From Eutreptiella sp. 'Long Island Sound 2002' (lineage: Eukaryota; Euglenozoa; Euglenophyceae; Eutreptiales; Eutreptiaceae): 64,000 nucleotides of DNA. The position numbers and the translations under genes were made by a program. The notes under the pieces are model-generated. The model saw only the letters and a list, made by a program, of their open reading frames with translations. It made no database searches and was not told the DNA's origin. Shown one piece after another: positions 21,528-34,600 of the stretch. The DNA is taken from NCBI GenBank assembly GCA_964036045.1, contig OZ038385.1, positions 24,024,353 to 24,088,352 on the forward strand, given 5' to 3'. The stretch's first letter is position 1. Each line of letters begins with the position of its first letter.

Positions 21528-24500
21528 GACATGAGGCCTGCGCGAAACGCCGGGAGGGGGGGGGGGGGGCGGGGGGATGTCTCGGGGACGTGGGGGGCCA
21601 CACCGGAGACTCCACGGACGCCGAAGGCGAAGAGCAACTGATAGCAGTCGTGCGCGTCCGCGTCGACCGGCAACACAAGCTCCTTGAACGCAGGAGCAGT
21701 TGAAAGTTGAAGATGGTGATGGATCAAACACTTGTTGTGGGCGGCTTGTCATTAAGAGAGTAATGAGTTGATGGTGCATCTCATTTCATCGGCAGTGGTC
21801 GGCCCTGATACACAGGGTCCGCCCTCCCGGGGGCTCCGTTCCGAATGGCGTCACTCGTTCGGTGCATCCGAAATGGTGTCTGCTTTGCGCCAGTCGTGCA
21901 CACGCGCTGCAGCGGTGGCGCTCCACATTCCCCCACTCCACGTGCCACGCACCGGCCGCAACTGAGACCCAGTCGGTCGGCTCGTTGGCACCTTCTTTTG
22001 GACTCATTTTTTTTTTTTTGGTGGGACCCATTCGTGCACATCCCTCGCCCCGCGGGATGCACATGGAAGGCAAGCCGAAGGGTCGCCTGGGCGTAGCAGT
22101 GCGGCATCAGCCGGTTCGGCACTTCGGTTGTGAGGTGAATGGCACCAGAAAATCGCCCAACGGTCACAAGATATTCCGTGGGTTCTCCAGTTCCATTAGC
22201 GGCGTCGTCCGTTTGGATCGCGTTGCCAAATGGCAACCCCCTCACTTGTTGATGCTAAACGGGACCTTTGCCTCGGTTTGTTGACTTCACTGCATCTGTC
22301 GCTTCATGTCTTGACGTTGCCGATCGCAACATGCGACCCCCTCCCCACCACCACCACCTCCCGCGGCCGGCGTCCAAGGCCTGCAGGCCATACCTGGGAC
22401 TACGGGATTCAGCCTCGCCGCAAGATGGGGCGTTGCTTTCTTCCCCCCTCCAAACCAGGCCACATGGGCAGAAAGGCACCGAATCCAAAGACCTTCCAAT
22501 CAAACGCGAGTGCTCGGCAGCGAATGGACTGGATTGCCACCCGGATAACAGCCCCCGCGCCCTCAACTCAGCCTTTAGGACAACCCCCAAACCCCCGCGA
22601 GGCATACACTTGACGGGGAGCAGGGGTAACCGCAATGCGGGGGCCGTCGCACTTCTGTTCGCCTCTGTCAAGCGCGTTCGTCCGCCCTCAGCGGCGGACA
22701 AACTGTTTTACAATCGCTCGACCTCGCAGTCCAACCGCTTTTCCAACGGCCCGTAACTTCCGTGGCAACGACTTTAAAAGGACAGCTTCAGCCCTCTGCC
22801 CCCCTCGAGCGCGTCCCTGCCCCCTGCTCCCAATTATATTAGAATCCCTCGATGTAAAGGTGTCCCGAGCCCCGCAAAGAGAATGCCGCTACGGGACGGT
22901 GCCCCGGCTTCCCTTGGACACTGTACACAAATCTGACCCTTCCGCTATAAATACATCGCAACGACGGGGGAAAATTCTTCGGCGAATTTGAAGGGCAAGC
23001 GTTGGTGTCCCCCATCCTCCCCCCCCCGCTGACTGTGCCAGGGCGACGACTATTCAAAGGAGCGGGGCCGGGGGCTTGCGTACGACAATTCGTTTGCGGT
23101 GTTTGGGCGTACTGGACCGTCCCCCAGTTACATTTGTTGGCTCGAAATTCGGTCACTCGTGCCGCTCTTGGTCTCCGGCACCTGCCCTTCTGCCGTGTTC
23201 CAGACACGGCCAGGTACTCAATCATTGCAGTACGCTCACAGAACTTTGCGCACTGAATGTATTGAGGGACAGCGATATGTCGCAACGCACACTGCAAAGT
23301 GCGGGGAGTGTCAAGGCTGGTTGGCAGGTCACGCAAAGGGCAAAGCGGGTGTACTACACTTCTTCTCGGGCGTGGTACCACGCGGTAACCTTGATCGACG
23401 TCGTTTCTGTGTATTGAGAGGCGGGGGGGGGGGGGGCAAGAGCAGTTTTGTCAGAGTGCGGGTTGGGGGTACGTCCCTGCACTGTGCCGTACCCCGTACC
23501 CCGTCGAGCATGTGAAGGCAGTCTCGGGCCCTGGCTTGGCCACGGGGGAGTAGCTGCGCGAGGGACATTTCATGATCACGGCTGCGTGGCGCGCGTCGTG
23601 GATTTTCTGGGGCTCGAACAGTGGCGGGGGTCAGGGTTACGGGTCAAACAGAACGGTCGAAAGGAGGCTAAACCCCCACATGGCTCCCCCACATTATGTG
23701 GCAGCCGGGCCAGAGACGGGGGTCAGAGCAGTGCAGGCGCGGACTGCTCTCAACAGCAAAGGGGGCAGGCCTCGCGGGTACGAGGACCATGGCTGGTGTA
23801 GAGGCTGTCCCACAGGGACGTGATTGGTACACGTGTGTGTGGGGGGGGGGGGGGTCTGTGAGGGGGTATTATCGCAGGGGGCGGGTGGCCACGGACGTGT
23901 GAGGGGAGGGTATGTGAGGGGAGAGGAGGGGAGGGTATGGGGCGGGTTTGATGGGAACGTGCGGTCGAGAGATGTGTATCTGGGGTTTGGAAAATGGAGC
24001 CATGTGCAAAGTACGAAAGTGGGTGGGACCGCGGCGGCCGGTGGGGGGCGGGCGGAACGCAGACGTGATAATGACTTCAGCCTTTTCAAGGTCAAGGCCC
24101 CATGCGAAGGAGAGGGGCCAGAGGAGCTTTGATTGGTTGTTAATATTCACCTTGTCAATGGACCGTTCCCTTCGTAGCATGTCGAGTGCGCGGTCCACCC
24201 ACCGACCCATCCAAACACTCACTGACCAGCCCACACAACCCAACCCCCTTTACTCCCGGTGCCGTGTCAGCGGCATGCGGACCCCTTGGGATCGGAAATG
24301 CCCCACGTTCGAACCCCAGCAACCTCCCCACTGCAGACGGGGACCAGCGTCGTCTAGCGGATTGCTCTACCGCCCAGGGTGAGGAGCCCCGGAAAAGTGA
24401 ACATGCCTTCATCGGAAAGGGGTTAGGGATTTGCAGAACCCATGTCTGTCAAGCAGCTCTTGCTTGCTGACGCTCTTGGTGACCCCTGTTGGCAGCATCA

Positions 24501-25403
24501 TGGTGGTTGGTGGTGAAATGGCAGGTTTCGGACGCCTGCCTTTCGACAAGAATTCTATCACTGAAGCGAATTGTGCCAAATTGACGTACCGATGTTGTAT
24601 TTGTTGACATACTGGAAAATGCACGCGCATCCGGATGGCAATGGTTAGGACAGGTTACGTGTGAGCCCAGGGCGGAAACGCCAACAGAGACAACCCCCAC
24701 ATGACCCAAGCCTGCAGCGGCGCTCCTTCATCGGCTGCCCTAGGCAGGGGAGCCCTGGTGCTGCAGGGGCAGGGACCCCTCTGGTACGACATCCACACAA
24801 CCGGAGGTACGTCCACGCAACCGCTGGACCCTCTGGAGCGGCCTTTTGCACCGCCCTGGAGCACTAGGGCCGGGCTGGGCAGGTCTGGTAATGATTGCAA
24901 GGGCCACACTGCCGTCCTCAGCCCCCCCCCCCCCCACGCGCCGCCCACCGCCCGATGCCAAACCTCCACTGCAGGCGGGGCTGATGCCCTGCTCTCCACG
25001 CACATACCGGGGGGAGAGGGAAATGGGGAACGTGCGAAATTTGCAATGGCGAGATTTGGAGCGGAGAAAATTTGGCACCCATTCTTAAATACGACTGCCA
25101 AATTTGGTACAAAGTCCCACACAGCGGCACGCATAGGCCGTGGACGGTGGTTGCCAATCCCTGCGGGCCTTTGGTTGACTGCGGTTGTGTCTTGGAGGCT
25201 TCTGGATGGTTCTTGGAGGCCGTTGGGCACAATGGAAATTGCATGCCAAGAGCGCTACAAATGACACCCGGAAAAATGGCTTCGGACCTTCAAATGCAAT
25301 GGTACAATTTGGCACACTTTTGTTGTGCCAGATTGTGCCATTCCAAAATTCGCCTGTTCCTAAATTGTCCCCTCCCCCGGGTACCCCCTGCCCCTCTACA
25401 GCC
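21528..25403. other. Intergenic region between GT61 and ankyrin-like genes
   Basis: About 3.9 kb without a supported gene; it should include the GT61 promoter and the ankyrin-like 3' end. Poly-G/C tracts occur near 23421, 23842 and 24916. A tRNA-like fragment with a GGTTCGAAC-type box lies at about 24290-24370 on the minus strand. Open frames around 24409-24709 (minus) look mildly protein-like but lack signatures. Confidence 0.4.
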
Positions 25404-25659
25404 TCACTCCCTGCCCTTGGCCTGCTCCAACAGCTCCATGGCAAGCGTGGGAAGATCCGCTGCAGCATCGCCACTGCCAGTCCCGGCGCCCGCGGCGGCA
25501 CCAGCCCAGCCCTGCACGACGGACTCGGAGATGCCCGTCTCACAGCCTGCGCCCAGCAGCAGCTTCAAGACACGGACGCAGCGCCGCCGCCGGTCCTGCA
25601 GCTCCGCGTCCAACTGCGCTTTGATGGTCTCGAAGGGGACCGGCGCCGCTGAGGACCAG
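25404..25659 (-). CDS. Ankyrin-like gene exon 7, C-terminus
   Basis: Acceptor TCTCTGCAG, then WSSAAPVPFETIKAQLDAEL, RCVRVLKLLLGAGC and an Ala/Gly-rich stretch. It ends AMELLEQAKGRE at the stop at 25404. Confidence 0.65.
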
Positions 25660-28600
25660 CTGCAGAGACAAGGGGTGCAGTGTTTGAGGGCCGGAAGGAA
25701 GGGCCCAAGACCACTGCGCAGTGGGACCCCAGAGTGTAACACGTGTTACGCGCACCCTCAGTCGCAGGCCACGGTCGTTTGTGCTCTTCGGCTGAACCAC
25801 CGAAGCTCCAAAATTTACTGCGGAGACATCCGTCTCGACAAATCTCAAGCTGCCCATTGGAACGGGCCCTCCGAATACGTCTGGTCGTTGGGAGTGAAAA
25901 GCACTGCAGATGATGCGGTCTCAGGAGAATCGGCGTTTTGAGGAGACAATACCCGAGGGGGACTCGTACAGAAGTGTGTGCATCCGTTTGGGGGTAAAAT
26001 GCTAAAAGGACCCCAAGGGCGGCAACACCGCACCCGCCCTTGTGCGACCTTTCTGATGGCTGATCATGTGGCCCCAAGCAGTCACCCGTTGCTCCTGGGC
26101 CTCCATACCCCATCGTGTGCAGTCTGTCACATGGGTCCGGGCTGGTTGATGCTTGCGATGGTGTGGGCTGCAGCTGTAGTGCCCCCCGTGTGTACACATT
26201 CCTTCTGGTGCTGAGATTGTGGAGTGGAAGTTGCTCGGAATGGAAGGGCATTGGTGTTGTGACGACCCGCCCACTGTGGTGTGCACTACAAGCGTGGCCA
26301 TGTGCTCATGTGTGTGTCGTGCTTGTGCATCATTGTCTCTGCATTTGCGCCAATGATTGTGGTTTCGCTGTGCGTGTGTTTTGCTGGCATTTTCCCGAGG
26401 AGGGCCAGCAAAATATACATTGCGCATCCCATGGATCCGCGGAGCGATCAGTGGCTCGGGCGCAGAGGGTAAGAGAGAGGATGGTGTGCGTTCAAGGCTG
26501 ACCAGGAAACACTGACAATTAATCACTGTACAACCGGTCTTAAACTCGCTCAAAATCACTGCAAAACAAGACACTGCGGTGCACTGAAAGTTCACTGCCC
26601 AAGAAGCCGGTGCAACACTCCGCCGGTGTCCAAATCCCCCCCCCCCCAAGCCTACACACACCCTTGTCCGAGATTCGGCCGCTGGCAACGGAAGTAGTTC
26701 CACCACAAGACAGGACAGGCACAACGCGTTTCAAATTCATAGCAGGAACCAGCCAGCCCTACCTCCACCAAACAAATGGAGAAATTTCTCTGACCCCCCC
26801 CCCGCAGAGGGTCGGGTCGACGGTGCCTTCGGTACCGCCTTGGGTCCTTGGGGTTTGGGGCGGCAGGCGGTCGTGAGAGGCATCGGCAGAGACCCGTCCT
26901 CTGCCTCAATCATCCCGTTGTTGGGCATCGCCTGGCGGACCTCGTCCTCCAGCCGCCGTTGGGCTCGGTCGGCAAAGCAGCCGTACTCCGACACGTACGC
27001 GTACAGCGCCAACTCGACGAGGCCCCCGTGGGGCACCGCAGAAAGGTCCACGTCGTTGGGCTGCGTCGGAGTGTGCACGAGCCCTGTGCAGAGCGTGGGG
27101 GGGCACGAGCAGAGGCCGTGGGCAGCACCTTCTTCGCAGTTGCACGCGCAGCGCCTTCACATGCCGCGCGTACTCCCGCGTGCCGTGGGAATACGAGGCC
27201 GACACTCCCTTTTGGCGCCCGCTCAAACCCCTGCGCCCTTTGAGCAGGGAAACCCTCCCTGAACCCCCTTTCAGCAGCGGTTCCAGCGCCGAAACCTCCT
27301 CTCGGTGTGCGTTCTTGCCATCGTTCGACCAGACCCCCACTTGTGCAATGCTGTTTTGTGCGCGGCCTGACCAGGTACGTTCACGCAGACGCCCTTTGTT
27401 GCTCCGGTTGTCGCTTGATACGTCCATGTGCGTGTCCGTTTTCTTGGAAGGACCCCTCGGCTCAGGGTTGCTTGGAAGGCGAACGGAATCGGAGGGTCGG
27501 TTTCGATGGTTTTGGAGCGACAGATACCCCCTGTACATTTTTTGAGCGGGGGGGGGGGGGGTTGGGGGAGGGGTCCCCCCCTCGTTGGTTTTTGATTATT
27601 CTAAATACGCCCTGCCCCTGTGGGGTGCGCCCGTATCACATTTTGTGTGCCACTTGCCCCCCCTCCCCCCTGCCAGCGTCCCGGTGGCCGCGTTGAGAGC
27701 TCAGTTTGAGCAGCCCGTTCCGCCTGCAGAGTGGTTGCGGGGGCTTGACTCCCTCCCAATTCGGAGCAGAACAGGGGGCGCCCCCCCTTCCCCCTACGCG
27801 GTCATCAGTGGTCAGCGGAGGGACCGTGGGCATCAGCCTGTGCAACTGCTGTCGTGCCCGATTGCCAGTGAAGGAGAGCTTCCGAAGTATGGGCATTTGC
27901 TTTGAAAAATAAGCGAACACCGTCGCTCAAAAAAAAAAGGAACGCCGTGACTGACGCGAATACAGTGTTCTGGGGCTGCGTGTTGGGGGGGGGGGGTGTA
28001 TGTGCAGAAGGCAGCCAGCCCTCAGGAGCAGGTGCTAATCTATTGGCCTCCCCTTGGCAGCACTCTGCCCTTGCGGCTGCCTGACTCCTGTCCTTCAGCT
28101 GGGCCCTTCTCAGAATGTCAACAAGGACGCCCACTGATTGTGCGTATGTTTATGTGCGTAAATGATGAAACGTGTGGGTGTTCCGTCGGAGGAGGAGCCC
28201 TGACCCAGCCCTGAGCGCACAACGGCGTATACGACTGTGTCCCTGGAGGCGTACCTTTTCCCGGCACCAGCGTCCGGGTGGAGGCCTGGATATATTCCAG
28301 GCACTGCTCCCAATCAAGGGGCAGCGTCAGCGGAGTCACCGACTCTCGGTCCGTAGCCTCCAACAGCACTTCGACACACTCCGGGACCAGTGCAGCGACA
28401 GCACAAGCGACCGGAGGCCAGCCAAGTCCCTCGACCCGTCCAGTGGGGTCAGCGTCGTGTTCCAGCAAGAGCATAACAGTCTCAACACGCCCTTCGAGAG
28501 CCTCATGGGCCAAAGGGGGGACGCCGACAGGCCCATGAGAACGAGCATTCCCAGCATCCGACTGCACCGAGGCCTGACGCACAAAGAAGTGCACCGAGCC

Positions 28601-31600
28601 GACCAATACAGCGCGCGCCGCTTGATACACAGACATGCACAAGCGCGTACAGAGCGCCTGCAAGACCAGGAATTCTTGCCCGCGAAGTAGAGATGGGCAC
28701 TGAGAATTGCAACAACGCACGCGATGACGCATGTAAACGAGACATGAAGGTGGCATTTGGTGGGTCACATGCCGCCAAATGCAGTAAAATTTTTTCTGCA
28801 GAAGGCTGACACGTGCCAGTGCCACACACGGAGGGAGCAACAAAAGTGGTTGTCAGAGCGGTACGTCGTCAGGCCACACATAAAGGGCATTGCGCGAGTA
28901 GGCGCCTTGTGGGAAACGTGTGAGCAGTTGGTCGTAGGCCTCTGGCGACAGGTCGGGCCTACTCCCCGACCGCTTCCCCGATCTGGTCGCATGGCCGCCA
29001 GCAACCCATGTGCGCTGCACAACACCCACAGGGGTACGTGACGGCTGACTGCAAGGGCTGGTACACCAGGTCAGACCTGCCTTCTGAGGCTACCCGTGCC
29101 ATCTGCCGGCCTGCGGAGTCGTGATGGCGAGGGGTGGGGGATCGTATCGGGTTTGACTGTTGTGGTGTTGCCCTGGCATCGCGCCGAGGGTCTCCCTCCG
29201 GCCCAACAACGAGCGCGCGCGCGTGTGTGCGGTAGTCGTGAGGCCGCCCCTCGGGGCCGTTGCTCAAAGTGTGTACCATCCAATGCCTCCGCAGACGCCA
29301 GTCCTCTCCGACGGTACTGTTCTTGCCGTTCTGTATGGGGACCACGGGCTGTCAAGTTTGATAAGGTACTCCTCCTCTGGCCCGCACTGTGCCGGGCCCT
29401 TGTGCCACCCCCTGCCACTGCCAAGGGGCCGGGCGGTAGAGGCCGGCGCAGACACTCCAAGCCCAGTGCCCACGTCCCCCCAGTCCAGACAGGCAGCTGC
29501 CCCTTCCAAACCGGGGCCCACTGTACCCCCACCCGGGGACCCCCGTAATCGGCCCCCGGGTTGGGGATGGGGCCGCTCCATCCTCCCTGTCACTGCCACC
29601 CCTGCATGGCCCCGCGCGCCGCGCCGCCCTTACGCACCCCTCCACCCCCGTATCAGCCCTAGTGTCAGCCTTGCATAGCCACACCTTCAGCAACGCAGCC
29701 ATCAGGTGCACATTTGAAGAGAGCGTGAGAATGCACAGCCCCTGTTCGGCCCCCTCCTCCACAAGACTCCGGAGCTTTCCCGTACTCTGACACTCAGAAA
29801 CAATGAGCAGTGCGATCAGCAGTGCATCGGCTGCAGCTGTCGCCGATTCTGGCACCACCTGCAATGCACAAGCGCGTGGATGTATCACAGGGGCCACTGA
29901 AGGGTCATTCTGGAACCCAATGCCTGCGGGGCAAGACGGGGGTGTGTGCCATAAAGGCTGAGTGAGGTTGCCGGTTGGTACCTCCGGCTGTACTTTTTCA
30001 CCTTTTGAGAACAGGGGGGAATAAAAATGGAGTAGGTTTATGTTGATACTTTGGCTTTAACATGGTTTGTGCCTCCAGGTGTGTGCAACATGTGGGGGCG
30101 GGGGAGGGGGTTGTGGAGTATCTGTCCCACTGCCCACGGTTGCAGCTACTGCAATTGTAGCATGGCGTCCCCTCCCCTGTCAGCGCTGAAAAGCTCCACA
30201 TTCAGTGAATCCCAGACCCCGAGACCATGAGGCTTGAGGAATGCTCTCCACCACCAACATGGCAGGCTGTAGCACAGGACCAGGCCCGATCTAGAATCAC
30301 CATAGCAACCAGAGCCGCAAGCAGAATTCCGCTGTCAGCGGTCACTTCCTCCACCACCCCTCCCCCCCTTCCACCACGGGCCCCAGGAGGCGTTCTTGTA
30401 CCCCCCCCCCCCCACGCCCTTGTATAAGCCACGCCCTTGTCCAAGCTACAGTAGGCGTAGGGACCGTAATAATTGTGTACGTAATTTAATTACATACGAA
30501 ATGTAGTGCAGCCATATAAGACATGGGTTTGTCCTCACATTTGCCAATTACATAGAGCCATGGACACATTTGTTGTGAGTGTTTGCCCAATTGAACCCAC
30601 ACACCCCCAAGAATTTGAAGTTGCCTGAGCCCGAACCAAACCCTAATCAAGACTGAATATTGGGACCGAGCTGGTGGGGGAGGGAACATTAGATATGAAT
30701 GGTGAGGGACACCAATGAGTTACACATTGAAGGCCGTTGACAGGGTGGAATCAGCTTGCAAGTGATCCCCTTCACCACAAGGCCCACTTTCAAGGCTTTT
30801 GTGGACTTGTGAGGGGCCAAAATGCCCCAAAATGGGCTCAAAATAGGCTCATTTCACCCGTTTGTGCACCCCAAATGGTCTAGGATGAGTTTTGGAAAAA
30901 TGCGTTTTTGACCCATTTTTGACCCATTTTTGGTCCCAAAACAGCGCATCTTCAAGGCATTTTGGGATTTTCGGAGGACCAAAATGGGCCACCCCAAGCT
31001 CAAAACAGTCCAAAAACACTTGTTTTAGCATCACACATGGTCTAGGATCATTTTTGAGAAAAGTCATCTTTTTGCCCCTACTGGACCCTGTTGACCCATT
31101 TGGGCACCCACCTGTTTGGGCTTGAGCTTGCAGCTTGCCGTAGCCTACTGGGCTTGGGTACGGGGGTCTAGGCGTCCATTTGGGCAATTTTGAGGGGTGG
31201 AAACCACAAAACGAGGGGGGTTGCGGGTGGATTAGGTGCCCTCTGATTCGCGTTTTGAGCCATGTAGCCAAAGATATGGCCTATTCTTGGTTTGTGGCTG
31301 TCGCCAGCCAATCTGCACAAAATTTGGGGCTTGTGGGGGCCTTTTTGGGCCGTTTCCGGGACATATGGTGGAGTCAGAGGGCCGCAAATGGCTCATTGAC
31401 ACAAGAAAGTCAAGCCGCACATGGAGTGCACCCACCCTTTCCCTTTCCTTGGCCGTTTTGAATGGGTTCTAGGGCTCTTTTGGCCCAAAAATGGCTGTTT
31501 TTGGCCCTAAATTGCAGTTTTTGAAACTGAGGTCCGCCACTTGCGACACCCATTCCCGGCCGCCACCGTTGAGTTTCTGGCTCAAACTTTGTGTGGTTGT

Positions 31601-34600
31601 CCCTCACACCCATAGGTATCATCCACCAAAATTTCAGCCGAATGTGAAGCACCACGACGGATGTCTGATTTTTCCCCATTTCGCGCGTGCTGCTTGCTGC
31701 TTGTTGCTGCTTGCTGCTGCTTGCTGCTGCTGCTAAACCTGGTAGGTCCACCCTAGACCCTAAAAAGGGTTATAAAACCAAGACTGGTTCCACCAGCTCG
31801 GTGACCCTAACCCTAACCTAAGGCATCTTCAAGTGGTGAGCATGTGCAATTGTTCCGCATCGTGTATGATCGCAGAAGGGTTTCGAGGCTGAACATTTGT
31901 AGGCTTCTCATGCTTTATTCTTTGTGAGAACATGGGTGAACCTGAAATTCTATGTTCCGAACACTCTCTTGTGTTTGCATACTCTTGGAAATGTGGGTGG
32001 AGGTCCAGGTGCACCCATACCATGCGCGCACGCGCACGTGTGTCTCGGCAATTGTATGTGTTGCGCGCAAACCACGCCCTTGTCCACGCTACAATAGACG
32101 TAGGGACCGTAATAATTGTGTACATTGGCGTAGCTTATACAAAAAGGGGGGGGGGGTTACCCTCTCGTCCTCCCCTGACCCCTCCCCTCAACTCCCCTCA
32201 ACCCGTCCACTGCTCTGCAGCTACTCCCACACCACCTTCCTCCCCCTAGTTCCTGCCCCCCCCCCCCCCGCCCACCCTGCATGGCGCCGCTCCCTCCTCC
32301 ATTTTCTGCACCTATCACACTACATCCCTGCCCCCCAGCCTGTTCCTTTTCCTCCATCTTTACCTCCTTCCTGATGGCCGTCTCCGGTATCTCTCCAGGC
32401 CTCGGCCTCCCACCAGCTCTCGAACCCCCTGTGTGACATTCCGTCTGGTTGTTGTTCCTTTACAGGGCCTTGGACAGTCACCCGTTCTTCCCTTCGCATG
32501 TTGCGTTGGGTTGCTGCTTTCTGCCGGCCGCTGCGACCGGTGCTCTTGCTGGTGTCGTTTCCGCGTTCGCGGAGCCCCGTCCCCCCCCATCCCTTCCTTT
32601 GCTGCCCCCCCCCCCCCCCCCCCCTGTATGGTGACACGTGAGCTGTCACGTGTGGTGTTGGTTGGCGAGATGTCAGCACAACAGGCAGCACATGCAGTTC
32701 ACAAGAAGGGAAGAAAAGCTTGTCAAGAGCCAAAAAACGGCCCCAGGCGCCTTTCGCAAAAAGGATTGTGAGATGTAATAATGGGTCCTTTTTGTGTGGG
32801 AAGGGAGGCAACACCATCAAAGTCATATAGCAACCGGCAACACACTGCAGTTGCACACGAAAATGGAAGGTATGGCCGGAAACGCCGGCAACGAACAAAC
32901 AGGACAGCCTGTGGAAGCAACATGTCACCGATATTGACCTGCACCCCTTCCCCCACCTCAGGGAGCTCAGGGAGCTCACACGTTGTAATATATCCCAATC
33001 ATCACTCCAGTCTTCCCCTCGCCCCCCCCCCCCCCCGCGATCAGAATGCGAATCCGAATCCGACTCTTCCTGAAAATGGCCTTCATGGAATCCGAAATCG
33101 GTATTCATTGGGTGGTACATTGCAAAAAAAACAAAACCATCTTCCATCCCTCACTACTGGTCCGACGTGCCTGAACATCCGTCCCACAGCCACCACAAGT
33201 CGCCCCACAGCCATGACATTGCAATTCTGCGAAAACGAAGCGTCAGAGGAGGCGCTGTCTGACCCAGGGGGTGCTCTTTGCGCATGGCAGTCATTGCGCA
33301 CGGCAGTCGTTGCACAAAGAGGGGGGTGGGGGATGTGCGACCAAGCCCTCGGTGGCGTCTCCTCCGTACTGCACCCCAAAGGGCCCATGAGCAAGCTGTT
33401 CTCTCAACGGCACGCGGCGGGCGACAACAATCATGAAGGTGTGGGCCTCACGGACCTCAAGAGCCGTTGCGAGGACCGAAATAGTCAGTATCAGCGGCTT
33501 CTTCTGAAACAGCCCCAGACTCTGAAAGCGCTGGAGCAACAGCAAGTCGCAGTTGCGAATACACTCCTCCACAATGTGCGCGAGGTACGGCCGCGTGCAC
33601 TTCTGCAGCCAGCGATCCAACTCCTGCGAGGTGGGGTGGGAGTGTGAGGGTTGCTTACAACATTCTTCAAGAGCAGTGGGAGGGTCGGAGGGAGGTGTTC
33701 CGTGAAAGCCATGGCAAGAGGGGCGGCGGGGTCACGTCAGTTTACCACCCGGAACACGACGGTTCCCCTCATGGACAACCGTCGTGTTGTGGGGTCTTGC
33801 CCTCTTGGTCTCCGGGTCCTCTTCTCTCTGCTTTGTCCTGTATTCCACGGGTTCCCCTTCCCGGTCTCGGATCGGGATTCAGGCTCTCCTCCTCGTGGCC
33901 TCACCGCCCGGATGCTGGACGCCAAACCGGAACTGATATGGCCGGCTTTGTCTTCGGCCATGCCCTGTTCTCTCTCATCCCCCACTTTACAACATGTTTC
34001 GCTCTTTCTCTGTGTGTGTTTTTTTTGGGGGGGGGGCGGTGTCCCTGACCTGCTCAGCAAGTGCCTCAGTGCTTTCGTCTAGATTTTGCCGGACAACTTT
34101 GCCGGACCACAGCTGGCCCTCGCAACACTGTTCTGCGAGCAATGCCAGCAACAACAGGGTTGCGCTGGCAAAGAAGAGGAGGGGAAAGAAGAAGAGGAGG
34201 GGGGGATGGTAAGAGCAAAAGACCCCTGCTCCTTGTCACAGGAAACACGAAGAACAGAATAACAGTTTCCTTCCAATATAGCACAGCAGTACGGCGAGTG
34301 CTGCAATCATTCACTCGATATCCAGTTCAGAGGAGGATGTGGGCACAACCTCAACTTGAGTCCCCACTGCTGCCAGTGCCGGTATCACGGTGTTCCCTCT
34401 GGATCTCTCCTTTGGGTCCTCCTCATCGCACCCCCCGACCCTACACAGCCCCAGAACTGGAAGGGGGCAGGGGGGTGGAGTGCACCTCCCTGTTCTTTTT
34501 CAATTAGTCCAACACAAACCTGCACAAAAGTTGGGATTCTGAGTTACATTCTCAGTTTTGCCAAGTAGCAGTTTCGACCGGTCCACAACACAAGGCTCAT

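Noticed and set aside
24290-24370. tRNA gene on the minus strand
   Set aside because: The GTTCGAAC box is present, but the T and acceptor stems do not pair.
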